This document shows positions 40,472 through 51,327 of a DNA stretch of 64,000 nt, in pieces (the stretch's first letter is position 1; each line of letters begins with the position of its first letter). The notes beneath the pieces were generated by a model that was not told the origin of the DNA, ran no database searches, and saw only the letters and a program-made list of their open reading frames with translations. This DNA is from Mycobacterium parascrofulaceum ATCC BAA-614 (GTDB lineage: Bacteria > Actinomycetota > Actinomycetes > Mycobacteriales > Mycobacteriaceae), in the NCBI RefSeq assembly GCF_000164135.1, contig NZ_GG770554.1, positions 1,078,441-1,142,440 on the forward strand, written 5' to 3'. Both the position numbers and the translations under genes were made by a program.

Positions 40472-41130
40472 CCGATCGCGGACTCTGGCTGGGGCCACAG
40501 GACCCGGTCGCCCAACGCAAGGACCTGGCCGCGTTCGTCGATCGCGCGCAGCGGCTCGACGACACCGCGGTCATTCGGCTGCGCACTCGATCGCCCGGGC
40601 TGCTGACGGCCTGGGTGGCAACGGGTTTCGACGTGCTGGCCAGCCGGGTGGTCGGTGGCGAGGTGCGGCCCGAGGATCTGTCGGTGGGCGCCGACGCGCT
40701 GGGGCACGGCCTGGCCGCGATGGACGACACCGGCTACGTCGACCCCGGCTTCGCGATGGACTCCGCGTGGCGGGGTGCGCTGCCGCCGGACTCCGGCTTC
40801 ACCCACCTCGAGGACATCCCTGCCCGGGTGATGCTCGACCTGGCGCAGCGTGGCGCGCGACTTGCCAAGGACCACAGCAGTTCTCACGGCCCGCCGGTGT
40901 CGCTGCTCGACCAGGAGGTCATCCAGGTCAGCTCCCCGGACGCCAGCGTCGGGTTGCCCATGCGGTGTGTGTTCGCCCTGACCGCGATGGGATTCCTGCC
41001 GCAGTCACCGGACGCCGTCGGCGCCGACGAGATGATCCGGGTCCGGATCCTGCCGACCTGGTTGCGCATCGACGCCCGGTTCGGCTCGGTGTATCGCCGT
41101 CGCGGCGACCCGCCGCTGCTGTTGCGCTGA
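40459..41130 (+). CDS. Conserved hypothetical protein (Rv2474c-like)
   Basis: This 223-residue soluble protein matches the position and size of Rv2474c. It begins [20 protein letters not shown] and contains a middle segment VGADALGHGLAAMDDTGYVDPG and a C-terminal sandwich-like part ending GDPPLLLR. No catalytic motif was recognised. The GTG start lies inside the thioesterase gene, so it belongs to the gdh operon. Confidence 0.75.
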   Translation: MDAIADRGLWLGPQDPVAQRKDLAAFVDRAQRLDDTAVIRLRTRSPGLLTAWVATGFDVLASRVVGGEVRPEDLSVGADALGHGLAAMDDTGYVDPGFAMDSAWRGALPPDSGFTHLEDIPARVMLDLAQRGARLAKDHSSSHGPPVSLLDQEVIQVSSPDASVGLPMRCVFALTAMGFLPQSPDAVGADEMIRVRILPTWLRIDARFGSVYRRRGDPPLLLR

Positions 41131-41140
41131 CGCATACCTC

Positions 41141-42175
41141 TCAGGTCCCGTAGACCATCCAGAGCGGAAGGACCGCGTCCACGTAATCCACGAACTTCTG
41201 CAGGCCAACGCGGTATTGGCCGTAGCCGTAAGGATCCACGGCGTACTCCGGGAACGCGATGCCCAGCCCGAACAACCCGGGGGCCAGGATGCCGTTCATC
41301 CGGTTGTACGGCAGCGGGCCCCACTGCGGCGTCTCGGGCAGCTTCCGTTGCTCGAAACCGACCGTGTAGACGACGCGGTCGCATTCGGCCAGCTTCTCGT
41401 CAAATCGCGGGTCGGAAACCAGGCAGCGCTCCAAACGATCCGGGTACACCCCGTCGATGTTCTCGCGGGCCCACACGGCGGCTCGCCCTTTGAGGCCGGT
41501 GTCGTCGAACAGGATCCAATCGTCAAGATAGACAGCATATTTGAGTGGGCTGCGGTAGAAGTTGATCACTTTGCGGAGCGGGTGCCGCAGCAGGTGCGGC
41601 AAGGCGATCATCGACGAGTGCGACGAGCCGAAGACGGCGACCGTCGCGCCCTCGAGCGGCACCTCGGCGAGTTTCTCGGCGTCCAGGGCGACTTCGACCG
41701 GAATCTCATCGAGAGGATAGTCGAGCCTGCGGGGTGCCGCGCCGACCGCGAGGATCACGTTGTCCGAAGTCAGTTCCGGGCCTCGCGTCTCGACGTACCA
41801 CTGCCGGCGCCGCAGGGTCAAGGTCGTGGCCGTCGTTTCGAACACCGGCACCCGTTCGCGCAGTTGGCCGGTGACCCACACCAAAGGGTCGGCTACCAGG
41901 GCCAGTGCGCAGGTTTCCTCCGGGTCGACTTCGGCCAGCGGCCATGGCGGGGCGTCGGACAACCGAAAGGCCGCAGAGCTATTCAGGAAACTCATGAAAG
42001 TCCCGGCGATGGTGTTGCTGGACACCGACCTCCACTTGCCGCCCAAATCGCCCGCGGCGAAGGCCGGGTCGACCCAGGCGATCTTGTCGGGCGGTATGCC
42101 CCGATCGAGCAGTTTTCCCACCGCGGCGATTCCCGCGGGCCCGGCTCCGATCACTGTCCACGCGTAGGTCGCCAT
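41141..42175 (-). CDS. FAD/NAD(P)-binding oxidoreductase
   Basis: This 344-residue flavoprotein has an N-terminal dinucleotide-binding motif VIGAGPAGIAAVGKLL, a second Rossmann motif VAVFGSSHSSMIALP (GxGxxS-like) and a YTVGFE segment near the C-terminus. It lacks the CxxC of thioredoxin reductases and resembles flavin monooxygenase-like proteins of unknown substrate. It converges on the gdh operon 10 bases away. The ATG has no obvious ribosome site; a TATACC stretch close upstream may mean a leaderless mRNA. Confidence 0.82.
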   Translation of the reverse strand: MATYAWTVIGAGPAGIAAVGKLLDRGIPPDKIAWVDPAFAAGDLGGKWRSVSSNTIAGTFMSFLNSSAAFRLSDAPPWPLAEVDPEETCALALVADPLVWVTGQLRERVPVFETTATTLTLRRRQWYVETRGPELTSDNVILAVGAAPRRLDYPLDEIPVEVALDAEKLAEVPLEGATVAVFGSSHSSMIALPHLLRHPLRKVINFYRSPLKYAVYLDDWILFDDTGLKGRAAVWARENIDGVYPDRLERCLVSDPRFDEKLAECDRVVYTVGFEQRKLPETPQWGPLPYNRMNGILAPGLFGLGIAFPEYAVDPYGYGQYRVGLQKFVDYVDAVLPLWMVYGT

Positions 42176-42245
42176 GTACTAGGTATAGAGGAGCGCCGAG
42201 CCACGCGCCGAGGCGGAAGGCCGGGCGAGCGGTCCCCGCCCGGGC

Positions 42246-42878
42246 TCACACGATGGCGGCGAACATCAACGCCGTGCCGGCGGCGGTGCCCGTCTGCGCC
42301 GCGATTTGGGCGTAGGTCAGGGGAACCGCGCGCGGCATCAGGTGCGTCCAGCGCCGTGCGGTCCAGCGGTACGCCCAGTAGATCGCCACCGCGGCGAACC
42401 CCACGGCCGCGGTCCAGTTCACGGCGCTGACCCAGCCCGGCGCGCCGGGGGACATGTGCTGTGCCGCGTGCGGCGACGCCGGCGCGGCGCCGTGGGCGGG
42501 CATGCCCATCGCATCGCCGCCCGGGTGCTCGGACCGGCCCGGCAGGCTGTCGGTCATCGCCACGTACATCCAGGCCATCGCCGCCATCATCACCGCGTAG
42601 TAATAGCTCGTCAGCCGGCCGTCGCCGGCCCACGGCGCGCGGCCGGCGATGCCGACGAACCAGGCGCCGCCGAGCAGGAAGCCCAGCGTGGCCCCGGCCG
42701 TCGGCATTGTCATTCCCACGCCCCAGGCCATCGAGATCATCACGGCCGACATCGCCAGGTGCAGCACCTGGCTCACCATGTTCGTCCAGCAGCGGCGTTC
42801 GGCCACCAGGAAATACGCGTAGGCGGCGAAGCTGACGGCGAACAGCGCCGTCACCACCCAGCGCAAGGTGTTATCCAC
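42246..42878 (-). CDS. DUF5134 integral membrane protein
   Basis: This 210-residue protein has about six hydrophobic helices (for example VVTALFAVSFAAYAYFLVA and YYYAVMMAAMAWMYVAM) and a Met/His/Gly-rich loop (GMPAHGAAPASPHAAQHMSP) typical of DUF5134. That loop might bind copper, but this is unproven. I chose the GTG at 42878, with GAGGA about 8 bases upstream, over a longer frame whose first 32 residues look non-coding. Confidence 0.82.
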   Translation of the reverse strand: MDNTLRWVVTALFAVSFAAYAYFLVAERRCWTNMVSQVLHLAMSAVMISMAWGVGMTMPTAGATLGFLLGGAWFVGIAGRAPWAGDGRLTSYYYAVMMAAMAWMYVAMTDSLPGRSEHPGGDAMGMPAHGAAPASPHAAQHMSPGAPGWVSAVNWTAAVGFAAVAIYWAYRWTARRWTHLMPRAVPLTYAQIAAQTGTAAGTALMFAAIV

Positions 42879-43008
42879 CAACCCGTCCTCTTCCGGCCGG
42901 CTCCATGTCGAGCCATGGCGACAACAGTACCCCCGCCGGGTATGACGCCGGCGGACGACACCCCGATACGTCACGCGGAAACGCCTGCTCCGTGGCGCCT
43001 TTGGGCGC

Positions 43009-44574
43009 TCAAGCCAGCCAGGCAGCGGTGTCCGGCGGTAACTCGCCGTCGACCAGTGGGCCGCTGGACACGAGGAGCTCTCCCGGCGGCAGCGGGATCG
43101 GCCGGCGCCCGGCGTTCACCGCGCACACGGCCCCGCCGCCGCGGCGCCGGAAGATCAGGGCGCCGCGCGGCGCGTCTAACCAGTCGATCCCGTCGCCGTC
43201 GAATTCCGCGCGCTCCTTGCGCAATTTGATGATGTGCCGGAAGAACGAGAAGGTCGATTCGGGGTCGGCGGTCTGGCGCTCGACGGTCAGCGTCGCCCAT
43301 TCCGGCGGCATCGGCAGCCACGTTTCGGGCGACGAGGAGAAGCCGAACGGGGGAGCGTCGCCCGACCACGGGATGGGGACCCGGCACTTGTCGCGGCCGC
43401 GTTCGGTGTGCCCGGAGCGTTCCCACGTCGGGTCCTGCAACACCTCGTCGGGCAGCTCGACGTCCGGCAGCCCCAGTTCCTCGCCGTTGTAGACGAACAC
43501 CGCACCGGGCAGGGCGAGCATCACCATCGCCATCGCCTTCGCCCGACGCAGCCCGACCTCGCCGCCCCCGTACCGGGTGACCTCACGGCCCACGTCGTGG
43601 TTGGACAGCGTCCAAGTGGGGATGGCGTTTTCGATCGCGATCGCCTCCATCGAATTCTGGATCGCGTGCTGGATCTGGTCGGCGTCGAAGTCGATCTTGG
43701 TCAGCCGGAAGTTGAAACCGAGGTGCAGTTCGTCGGGCCGCAGATACTCGGCCCACAGAAGGTTGTCGAGCACCCAGACCTCGCCGATGGTCACCGCGTC
43801 GGGATAGTCGTCGACGACCCTGCGGATCCCGCGATGGATCTCGTGCACGCTCGGATGGTTGAAACGCGGGTCGTCGTCGCTGTGGCTGAGCACCTTGACG
43901 TCGTCCTTGGCGTCGGGCAAATCGGCCGGCTTGGCCATGCCGTGTGCCACGTCGATGCGGAAGCCGTCCACCCCGCGCTCCAGCCAGAACCGCAGCGTCT
44001 TCTCGAAATCGTCGAAAACGTCCGGGTGCTCCCAGTTCAGGTCCGGCTGCTCGGTGTCGAACAGATGGAGGTAGTACTGGCCCGGATTGCCGTCCGGCTC
44101 GACCACCCGCGTCCAGGCGGACCCGCCGAATACCGACGTCCAGTTGTTCGGCGGCAGCTCCCCGTCCGGGCCCCGGCCGTCGCGGAAGTAGTAGCGCTCC
44201 CGCGCCTCGGTGCCCGGCCCGGCGGCCAGCGCGGCCTGAAACCACGGGTGCGCCGAGCTGGTGTGGTTGGGCACCACGTCCATGGTGATCTTGATGCCCC
44301 GCTCGTGCGCCGCCGGGATCAGCCGCTCAATGGCCGCCATCCCGCCGAACAGCGGATCGATGTCGCGCGGATCCGCCACGTCGTAGCCGTGGTCGGCCAT
44401 CGGGGAGACGGTGACCGGGTTGAGCCAGATCGCGTCCACCCCGAGTCGCTCGAGGTGATCCAGATGGGCCAGCACCCCATCGATGTCGCCCACGCCGTCG
44501 CCGTCGCTGTCGGCGAACGACCGGGGATAGACCTGATAGAAGACCGCGTTCGACCACCATGCTCCGGGGCTCAT
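43009..44574 (-). CDS. aglA: Alpha-glucosidase AglA (GH13)
   Basis: This 521-residue glycoside hydrolase family 13 enzyme has region I DVVPNHTS, region II GFRIDVAHGM with the nucleophile Asp, region III GEVWV with the acid/base Glu, and region IV LSNHDVGR with the transition-state Asp. It hydrolyses alpha-1,4- or alpha-1,6-glucosides from trehalose, maltose or glycogen turnover. No signal peptide is visible, so it is cytoplasmic. It lies 21 bases after glbO, as in M. tuberculosis (Rv2470-Rv2471). Confidence 0.93.
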   Translation of the reverse strand: MSPGAWWSNAVFYQVYPRSFADSDGDGVGDIDGVLAHLDHLERLGVDAIWLNPVTVSPMADHGYDVADPRDIDPLFGGMAAIERLIPAAHERGIKITMDVVPNHTSSAHPWFQAALAAGPGTEARERYYFRDGRGPDGELPPNNWTSVFGGSAWTRVVEPDGNPGQYYLHLFDTEQPDLNWEHPDVFDDFEKTLRFWLERGVDGFRIDVAHGMAKPADLPDAKDDVKVLSHSDDDPRFNHPSVHEIHRGIRRVVDDYPDAVTIGEVWVLDNLLWAEYLRPDELHLGFNFRLTKIDFDADQIQHAIQNSMEAIAIENAIPTWTLSNHDVGREVTRYGGGEVGLRRAKAMAMVMLALPGAVFVYNGEELGLPDVELPDEVLQDPTWERSGHTERGRDKCRVPIPWSGDAPPFGFSSSPETWLPMPPEWATLTVERQTADPESTFSFFRHIIKLRKERAEFDGDGIDWLDAPRGALIFRRRGGGAVCAVNAGRRPIPLPPGELLVSSGPLVDGELPPDTAAWLA

Positions 44575-44595
44575 CCTGCTCCGTTCGGTTGGGTA

Positions 44596-45000
44596 TCAGA
44601 AGGGCGAATTGACCAGTGAGTGGGCGGCCATCTCCAGGTAATCGAGTAGCTGGCGCCGGTGCTCGTCGTCGAGGGTCTCCGAGTCGATCGAGGCGACGGC
44701 GGTGTGCATGCAGCGCAGCCAGGCGTCGCGCTCGATCGGGGTGATCCGGAACGGGACGTGCCGCATCCGCAACCGGGGATGGCCGCGCCGGTCGGAGTAG
44801 GTGCGCGGGCCGCCCCAGTACTGCTCGAGGAACATGCGCAAGCGTTCCTCGGCGCCCGCCAGGTCGTCTTCGGGGTAGAGCTGGCGCAGGATCTCGTCCT
44901 CGGCCACCTGGGCATAGAAGCGGGACACGATCGCATGAAAGGTCTCGGCACCGCCGACGGCGTCATAGAAGGACTGGGGCTCGGAATCCATCACCTCCAT
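44596..45000 (-). CDS. glbO: Truncated haemoglobin O
   Basis: This 134-residue group II truncated haemoglobin is nearly identical in pattern to M. tuberculosis GlbO (128). It includes [27 protein letters not shown] with the B10 tyrosine, YWGGPRTY, the proximal-histidine region [10 protein letters not shown] and the G8 tryptophan in RDAWLRCMH. It binds oxygen and has been linked to respiration at low oxygen. The start is uncertain: an ATG at 44991 follows GGAGG too closely, while the ATG at 45000 has only a weak site. Confidence 0.94.
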   Translation of the reverse strand: MEVMDSEPQSFYDAVGGAETFHAIVSRFYAQVAEDEILRQLYPEDDLAGAEERLRMFLEQYWGGPRTYSDRRGHPRLRMRHVPFRITPIERDAWLRCMHTAVASIDSETLDDEHRRQLLDYLEMAAHSLVNSPF

Positions 45001-45133
45001 TGTGGTCCATCGCGGCCGCGTCCGGCCGAGCCGGGCCGACGGCGCTCACGCTGTTCACCCGGACGACATGCCGTTCACCTGCAATAGGGGTGCGATTGGC
45101 GGCGAATCATGGTGGACTATCCGCGGAGGATCT

Positions 45134-45781
<648 letters not shown>

Positions 45782-45849
45782 CGCCTTCGATCGCGCGACA
45801 TCCGGTGTCCGGGTGCCGACGGATCGCCGCGTGGGATACGGTTTTCGTC

Positions 45850-46086
45850 GTGAGCCTTCTGCAGATTCACCTGTACCTCATCGGGATCCCGCTGCTGCTG
45901 GTAGTGGTGCTGGCGGTGCTGATCTGGTCCCACAAGGGACCGCACCCGGCGACCTACAAGTTGCCGGACAAGTGGACGCACCCGCCGATCCTGTGGGCGG
46001 CCACGGACGAAGACGTCGGCCACGAGCATGGCGGGCACGGCGGACACGAATTCTCAGTCGGAGGTGGCGCCAGTGGCACGTGGTGA
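45850..46086 (+). CDS. Small single-pass membrane protein with His-rich tail
   Basis: This 78-residue protein has one transmembrane helix at about residues 8-27 ([17 protein letters not shown]), a conserved-looking [13 protein letters not shown] segment and a tail [11 protein letters not shown] that could hold a metal ion. The GTG at 45850 is the likely start. It overlaps the next gene, matching the M. tuberculosis Rv2468A-Rv2468c arrangement. No function is known. Confidence 0.7.
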   Translation: MSLLQIHLYLIGIPLLLVVVLAVLIWSHKGPHPATYKLPDKWTHPPILWAATDEDVGHEHGGHGGHEFSVGGGASGTW

Positions 46087-46540
46087 GGTAGCGACGATCG
46101 AGCCCGCCGAGCTGCCCGACGGGTGGGTGATCACCAGCAGTGGACGGATCTCCGGGGTCACCGAGCCCGGCGAGTTGTCGGTTCATTTCCCGTTCCCGAT
46201 CAAGGACCTGGTCGCCATCGACGACGCGCTGAAGTTCGGGTCGCGGGCATCGAAGGCACGGTTCGCCATCTACCTCGGCGACCTGGGCAGCGACACCGCC
46301 GCCCGGGCCCGCGAGATCCTGGCCACGGTGCCCACGCCGGACAACGCCGTGCTCCTGGCGGTGTCGCCCGACCAGAAGGTCATCGAGGTGGTCTACGGCT
46401 CCCAGGTCCGCGGGCGCGGCGCCGAGTCGTCGGCACCGCTGGGGGTCGCCGCCGCGTCGTCGGCGTTCGAGCGCAATGACCTGGTGGACGGGCTGGTCAG
46501 CGCGATCCGCGTCCTCAGCGCCGGGATCTCCCCGGCCTAG
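46073..46540 (+). CDS. DUF5130 family protein
   Basis: This protein of about 155 residues has the DUF5130 core ([48 protein letters not shown]), resembling TPM-domain folds. GGAGG at 46060-46064 is 8 bases before the GTG at 46073. An ATG at 46028 would give 170 residues, closer to Rv2468c (167), so the start is uncertain. It overlaps the small membrane protein and is probably co-translated with it. Confidence 0.78.
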   Translation: MARGEVATIEPAELPDGWVITSSGRISGVTEPGELSVHFPFPIKDLVAIDDALKFGSRASKARFAIYLGDLGSDTAARAREILATVPTPDNAVLLAVSPDQKVIEVVYGSQVRGRGAESSAPLGVAAASSAFERNDLVDGLVSAIRVLSAGISPA

Positions 46541-46605
46541 TTCCGCTTAGCGGCGATCGCAAGCGCGGCGTAGCCGCGCGTGGCGGGTCGCCACCGTCGG
46601 CCTAG

Positions 46606-49191
46606 TCAGTCCGCCGCGTCGAAGGTGCGGGCCCGCAGGGCCCGCTGCACGCCGGCCTGACCCTCCAGCACCAGCCGCCGCAGCGCCGGCGGCACCTCCG
46701 GGTCGGACAGGAACTTGTCGGCCGCCGCGATGCCGGCCTCGCTGATGTTCCAGTGCGGGTACAGGCCGATCACCACCGTTTGGGCGACCTCGCTGGAACG
46801 CCGCGCCCACACGCCCGGGATCGCTTCGAAATAGCGGTCCGTGAAGGGCTTCAGCAGTGCATGCTGCCCCGCCGGGGCGAAGCCCGCGATGATGGACCGC
46901 GCGGTGATGTTGGCCAGCGTGTCGTCCTCGATCACCGTCGTCCACGCCGCCTCCTTGACCGGTGCCTGCGGGCGCGCCGTCGCCGCCTGGGCGCCGTGCC
47001 GCTTGCCGGCGGCGGTCGGGTCGCGCTGCACCTCGGCGTCGATGAAAGGTGTCGCGGGCCCGTCGGCGTCGATCTCCCCGGCGCTGGCGAGCGCGGTTAC
47101 GATGCGCCACCGCAGGTCGGTGTCGATTTCGAGGCCGGCCAGGCCCAGCTCGGCCGGGTCGCGGTCGAGCAAGTCGGCCAGCGTCACGACGTGCCGGGTC
47201 GACAGCACCGACGAGCACAGGGTGTTGACGAAGGCGAGCTGGTGGTCCGACCCGGGCTCCGCGGCGCGCGCCAGCTCCAGCAGCCGGTCGGCGAACTGGG
47301 GCCAGCCCCGCTGGTGCGCCCAGCCCGGCTCGGCGTAGCTGGCGAGCGCCGTCTGCGCCTGCATCAGCAGCCGCTGCGCCACCCCGACCTCGGTTTCGGC
47401 CTGCACCCCGCCCGAGACCAACGCCACGAAGTCGCGGGCGCGCAGTTCGGCCTCGCGCGTCATCTCCCACGCCGCCGACCACACCAGCGAGCGCGGCAGC
47501 GGCTCGGCGATGTCGGCGATTTGCGTCAGGGCCGTCCGCAACGACTCGCCGTCGAGCCGCACCGAGCAGTAGGTCAGGTCGTCGTCGTTGACCAGGACTA
47601 GCTTGCCGCGCGGAACGCCAACCAGCGCAGGCACTTCCGTGACAGGGCCCTCGACGTCGAGCTCTTCCCGCCGTACCCGCACCAACTTGCCCGCGCCGTC
47701 ATCGTCGTAGATCCCGACCGCCAACCGGTGCACGCGGGTCTCGCCGGCTCCCGGAGCGGCGCCACTCTGTGTCACGGCGAACCGGGTGAACCGGCCGTCG
47801 GCGCCGGGGACGTCGACGTCGAAATCCGGCCGCAGCGTGTTCAATCCGGTCGTCTTCAACCACTGCTGCCCCCAGTCGGACAGGTCCCGGCCCGACGCCT
47901 GCTCCAGCGCGGCGACCAGATCGTCGAACGTCGCGTTGCCGAACGCGTGGGTGCGGAAGTAGTCGCGCAGCCCGGCGAGGAAGTGCTCCAGCCCGACGTA
48001 GGCGACGAGTTGCTTGAGGACCGACGCGCCCTTGGCGTAGGTGATGCCGTCGAAGTTCACCTCGACGGCGGCCAGGTCGGGGATGTCCGCGGCGATCGGA
48101 TGCGTCGAGGGCAGTTGGTCCTGGCGGTACGCCCACGACTTCTCGACCGTCGCGAATGTGGTCCAGGCCTCGGTGAATTCGGTGGCCTCCGCCTGGCACA
48201 GCACCGAGGCGAACGTCGCGAACGACTCGTTGAGCCACAGGTCGTCCCACCAGGTCATGGTGACCAGGTCCCCGAACCACATGTGCGCCATCTCGTGCAG
48301 CACCGTTTCGGCGCGCCGCTCGTAGGAGGCCCGGGTGACCTTGCTGCGGAAGACGTAGTCCTCCAGGAAGGTCACCGCGCCCGCGTTTTCCATTGCGCCC
48401 GCGTTGAATTCGGGGACGAAGAGTTGGTCGTATTTCCCGAACGCGTAGGGCAGCCCAAAGTTCTTGTGGTAGAAGCCGAATCCCTGTTTGGTCTGGGTGA
48501 AGAGCCGCTCGGCGTCCATGTGGCGTGCCAGGGATCCGCGGCAGAAGATGCCCAGCGGGATCTCCCCGTGTTCGTCGGTGTAAGAGTCCTTCCACTCGGC
48601 GTACGGGCCGGCGATGAGGGCCACCAGATAGGTGCTCATCCGAGGGGTGGTGGCGAAGGTGTGCACCCCGTCCTCGTTCGACACGGTGGCGCCGTTGGAG
48701 ATCACCTTCCAGTGCCGCGGCGCCGTCACGCGCAGGTCGAACGTCGCCTTGAGGTCCGGTTGGTCGAAGCAGGCGAACATGCGCTTGGCGTCGGCGGTTT
48801 CGAATTGCGAGTACAGGTAGGTTTCGTCGTCGACCGGGTCGACGAAGCGGTGCAGCCCCTCGCCGGTGTTGGAGTAGCGGCAGTCCGCATCGACGACCAC
48901 GACGTTGTGCTTCTGCAAGCCGGCCAGCGGGATGCCGGCCGATTCGTCGTACCCGGAGACATCCAGTTCGCGGCCGTTGAGGGTGGCGCCGCGCACCGTC
49001 TCGGCGGCGAGGTCGATGTAGGTATCGGCGCCGGGAAGCGCGTCGAACACCACCGTCGTGGTGGAGCGGAACGTGCGATCGCCCGGGCCTCCCTTGCCGT
49101 CGGTGACGTCGAGGTCGATCTGGTAGCTGTCGACGGTGACCAGGGCGGCGCGTTCGACGGCTTGGTCCCGGGTGAGATTAGGAAGGGCCAC
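46606..49191 (-). CDS. pepN: Aminopeptidase N
   Basis: This 861-residue M1 metallopeptidase is the same length as M. tuberculosis PepN (Rv2467). The substrate-recognition motif GAMEN occurs in [13 protein letters not shown], and the zinc site is [10 protein letters not shown] with a downstream Glu in NESFATF (residues about 295-320). The ERAP1-like C-terminal helical domain is complete. It removes N-terminal amino acids from peptides. The GTG start diverges from the DsbA-like gene across 105 bases. Confidence 0.95.
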   Translation of the reverse strand: MALPNLTRDQAVERAALVTVDSYQIDLDVTDGKGGPGDRTFRSTTTVVFDALPGADTYIDLAAETVRGATLNGRELDVSGYDESAGIPLAGLQKHNVVVVDADCRYSNTGEGLHRFVDPVDDETYLYSQFETADAKRMFACFDQPDLKATFDLRVTAPRHWKVISNGATVSNEDGVHTFATTPRMSTYLVALIAGPYAEWKDSYTDEHGEIPLGIFCRGSLARHMDAERLFTQTKQGFGFYHKNFGLPYAFGKYDQLFVPEFNAGAMENAGAVTFLEDYVFRSKVTRASYERRAETVLHEMAHMWFGDLVTMTWWDDLWLNESFATFASVLCQAEATEFTEAWTTFATVEKSWAYRQDQLPSTHPIAADIPDLAAVEVNFDGITYAKGASVLKQLVAYVGLEHFLAGLRDYFRTHAFGNATFDDLVAALEQASGRDLSDWGQQWLKTTGLNTLRPDFDVDVPGADGRFTRFAVTQSGAAPGAGETRVHRLAVGIYDDDGAGKLVRVRREELDVEGPVTEVPALVGVPRGKLVLVNDDDLTYCSVRLDGESLRTALTQIADIAEPLPRSLVWSAAWEMTREAELRARDFVALVSGGVQAETEVGVAQRLLMQAQTALASYAEPGWAHQRGWPQFADRLLELARAAEPGSDHQLAFVNTLCSSVLSTRHVVTLADLLDRDPAELGLAGLEIDTDLRWRIVTALASAGEIDADGPATPFIDAEVQRDPTAAGKRHGAQAATARPQAPVKEAAWTTVIEDDTLANITARSIIAGFAPAGQHALLKPFTDRYFEAIPGVWARRSSEVAQTVVIGLYPHWNISEAGIAAADKFLSDPEVPPALRRLVLEGQAGVQRALRARTFDAAD

Positions 49192-49232
49192 GCGTCCAAC
49201 TTACGTGCCCCGCTCGGATCTCGGGCACTGCG

Positions 49233-49258
49233 GGAACAGGGGCGGGGCGCCTACGGTT
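49233..49258 (+). promoter_or_regulatory. Candidate SigH-type promoter of the DsbA-like reductase
   Basis: GGAACA (49233-49238) and CGGTTG (49254-49259) match the mycobacterial SigH consensus GGAAYA-N16-20-cGTT, with 18 bases from GGAAC to GTT. The gene's M. tuberculosis orthologue Rv2466c belongs to the SigH oxidative/heat-stress regulon, which supports the call. Confidence 0.55.
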
Positions 49259-49296
49259 GTGCTGAACGGTGTGCCGACCGACGAGAGGATTGCGCT

Positions 49297-49920
49297 ATGC
49301 CCGAGAAGGCTCCCGAGAAAAGCCAAGCCGATTTCTGGTTCGACCCGCTGTGCCCGTGGTGCTGGATCACGTCGCGCTGGATCCTCGAGGTGGAGAAGGT
49401 CCGCGACATCGAGGTGCACTTCCACGTCATGAGCCTGGCGATCCTCAACGAGAACCGCGAAGGACTGGACGACAGATACCGCGAAATGATGAAGCACGCG
49501 TGGGGGCCGGTGCGCGTGGCGATCGCCGCCGAGCAAGCCCACGGCGCCGGGGTGCTCGACCCGCTGTACACCGCCATGGGCACCCGGATTCACAACGAGG
49601 ACAACAAGAACCTCGAAGAGGTCATCAAGCTGTCGCTGGCTGACGCCGGCCTGCCCGCGGAACTCGCCGACGCCGCGCACAGCGAGGCCTACGACGACGC
49701 CCTGCGCAAGAGCCACCACGCCGGCATGGACGCGGTCGGTGACGACGTCGGCACGCCGACCATCCACGTCAACGGCGTGGCGTTCTTCGGGCCGGTGCTC
49801 TCGAAGATTCCGCGCGGCGAGGAGGCCGGCAAGCTATGGGACGCGTCGGTGACCTTCGCGTCCTACCCGCACTTCTTCGAGCTCAAGCGGACCCGCACCG
49901 AGAAGCCCGAATTCGATTAG
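49297..49920 (+). CDS. Mycothiol-dependent DsbA-like reductase (Rv2466c type)
   Basis: This 207-residue DsbA-fold protein is identical in length to Rv2466c. The active site is C19-P-W-C22, and the cis-proline loop GTPTIHVNG is present. It lacks a signal peptide, so it works in the cytoplasm with mycothiol. The M. tuberculosis enzyme reduces mycothiolated targets and activates the nitro-prodrug TP053. The gene heads the run to rpiB and nei. Confidence 0.92.
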   Translation: MPEKAPEKSQADFWFDPLCPWCWITSRWILEVEKVRDIEVHFHVMSLAILNENREGLDDRYREMMKHAWGPVRVAIAAEQAHGAGVLDPLYTAMGTRIHNEDNKNLEEVIKLSLADAGLPAELADAAHSEAYDDALRKSHHAGMDAVGDDVGTPTIHVNGVAFFGPVLSKIPRGEEAGKLWDASVTFASYPHFFELKRTRTEKPEFD

Positions 49921-49938
49921 CGGGCATCCCGTGTAAGG

Positions 49939-50427
49939 ATGGCGGGCATGCGCGTCTACCTCGGCTCTGACCACGCCGGATTCGAGCTCAAGCAGCGGAT
50001 CATCGAGCACCTCAGAGCGTCCGGGCACGAGCCCGTCGACTGCGGCGCCTACACATACGACGCCGAGGACGACTACCCGGCGTTCTGCATCGCCGCCGCC
50101 GCGCGCACGGTGGCCGACCCCGACAGCCTGGGCATCGTGCTCGGCGGGTCGGGCAACGGCGAGCAGATCGCGGCCAACAAGGTGCCGGGAGCCCGCTGCG
50201 CGTTGGCGTGGAGCGTCGAGACCGCGACGTTGGCCCGCGAACACAACAACGCCCAGTTGATCGGGATCGGTGGGCGCATGCACACCGTCGAGGAGGCGCT
50301 GGCCATCGTCGATGCCTTCCTGACCGCGCAATGGTCGAAAGCCGAACGCCACCAACGACGTATCGACATCCTCGCCGAATACGAACGCACTCACCAGGCG
50401 CCGCCGGTTCCCGGCGCGCAGGGCTGA
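49939..50427 (+). CDS. rpiB: Ribose-5-phosphate isomerase B
   Basis: This 162-residue RpiB matches the M. tuberculosis enzyme in length. DHAGFELK, CGAYTYDAEDDYP and the phosphate loop GGSGNGEQIAANK are present. The Glu in GNGEQ corresponds to the catalytic base E75 that replaces the usual cysteine in actinobacterial RpiB. It interconverts ribose 5-phosphate and ribulose 5-phosphate. A start three codons downstream (MRVYLGSD) is also possible. Confidence 0.94.
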   Translation: MAGMRVYLGSDHAGFELKQRIIEHLRASGHEPVDCGAYTYDAEDDYPAFCIAAAARTVADPDSLGIVLGGSGNGEQIAANKVPGARCALAWSVETATLAREHNNAQLIGIGGRMHTVEEALAIVDAFLTAQWSKAERHQRRIDILAEYERTHQAPPVPGAQG

Positions 50428-50433
50428 CGCGGT

Positions 50434-51234
50434 ATGCCCGAAGGGCATACCCTGCACCGGCTGGCCCGGCTGCACCAGCGCCGCTTTGGCCGGGCGCCCG
50501 TCGCGGTGTCGAGCCCGCAGGGTCGTTTCGCCGATTCGGCCGTGGTGGATGGTCGTGTGTTGCGCCGCACCAGCGTCTGGGGCAAGCACCTGTTCCACCA
50601 CTACGCGGGCGGCCCGATCGTGCACGTGCACCTGGGCCTCTACGGCGCCTTCACCGAATGGCCCCGCGCCGGCGCTGTCCTTCCGGAGCCGGTCGGGCAG
50701 GTGCGGATGCGGATGGTCGGCGCCGAATACGGCGCTGACCTGCGCGGCCCCACGGTCTGCGAGGTCATCGACGAGGGCCGGGTCTCCGACGTGCTGGCCA
50801 AGCTCGGCCCCGACCCGCTGCGCAACGACGCCGATCCGTCCTGGGCCTGGAAACGAATCGCCAAGTCCCGCAGGCCCGTTGGCGCCTTATTGATGGATCA
50901 GACCGTCATGGCCGGCGTGGGCAACGTCTACCGCAGCGAGTTGCTGTTCCGCCACGGCATCGACCCGTTCCGGCCGGGCCGCGACGTCGGCGAGGACGAG
51001 TTCTATGCGGCCTGGACGGATCTGGTGGCGCTGATGAAGGTGGGCCTGCGCCGCGGGCAGATCGTCGTGGTCCGGCCCGAGCACGACCACGGCGCGCCGC
51101 CGTACCGCCCCGACCGGCCCCGGACGTACGTGTACCGGCGCGCGGGGGAGGCCTGCCGGGTGTGCGGGGACGCGATCCGCACGACGGTGCTGGAGGGCCG
51201 CAACGTGTTCTGGTGCCCTAGCTGCCAGAAATGA
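50434..51234 (+). CDS. nei: Endonuclease VIII-type DNA glycosylase (Fpg/Nei)
   Basis: This 266-residue glycosylase starts MPEGHTLHRL, giving the catalytic Pro2 and Glu3. It also has the SVWGKHLFHH lysine, the GVGNVYRSEL loop asparagine and a C-terminal zinc finger with two CxxC pairs (CRVCG and CPSC). It excises oxidised pyrimidines and cleaves the abasic site by beta/delta-elimination. It lies 6 bases after rpiB. Confidence 0.92.
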   Translation: MPEGHTLHRLARLHQRRFGRAPVAVSSPQGRFADSAVVDGRVLRRTSVWGKHLFHHYAGGPIVHVHLGLYGAFTEWPRAGAVLPEPVGQVRMRMVGAEYGADLRGPTVCEVIDEGRVSDVLAKLGPDPLRNDADPSWAWKRIAKSRRPVGALLMDQTVMAGVGNVYRSELLFRHGIDPFRPGRDVGEDEFYAAWTDLVALMKVGLRRGQIVVVRPEHDHGAPPYRPDRPRTYVYRRAGEACRVCGDAIRTTVLEGRNVFWCPSCQK

Positions 51235-51327
51235 TGCCGTCCCCACCGGCCGGGGAGTCGTCGCGAGAAACGCCTGCGCCTGCTGTTTAGACGCCGCCGC
51301 CACCCGGCGGCGCGTCTTGGGTGCGTA

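Noticed and set aside
43234..44619. Plus-strand open frame opposite aglA
   Set aside because: It is antisense to a GH13 enzyme with all catalytic regions; the composition is typical of a shadow frame.
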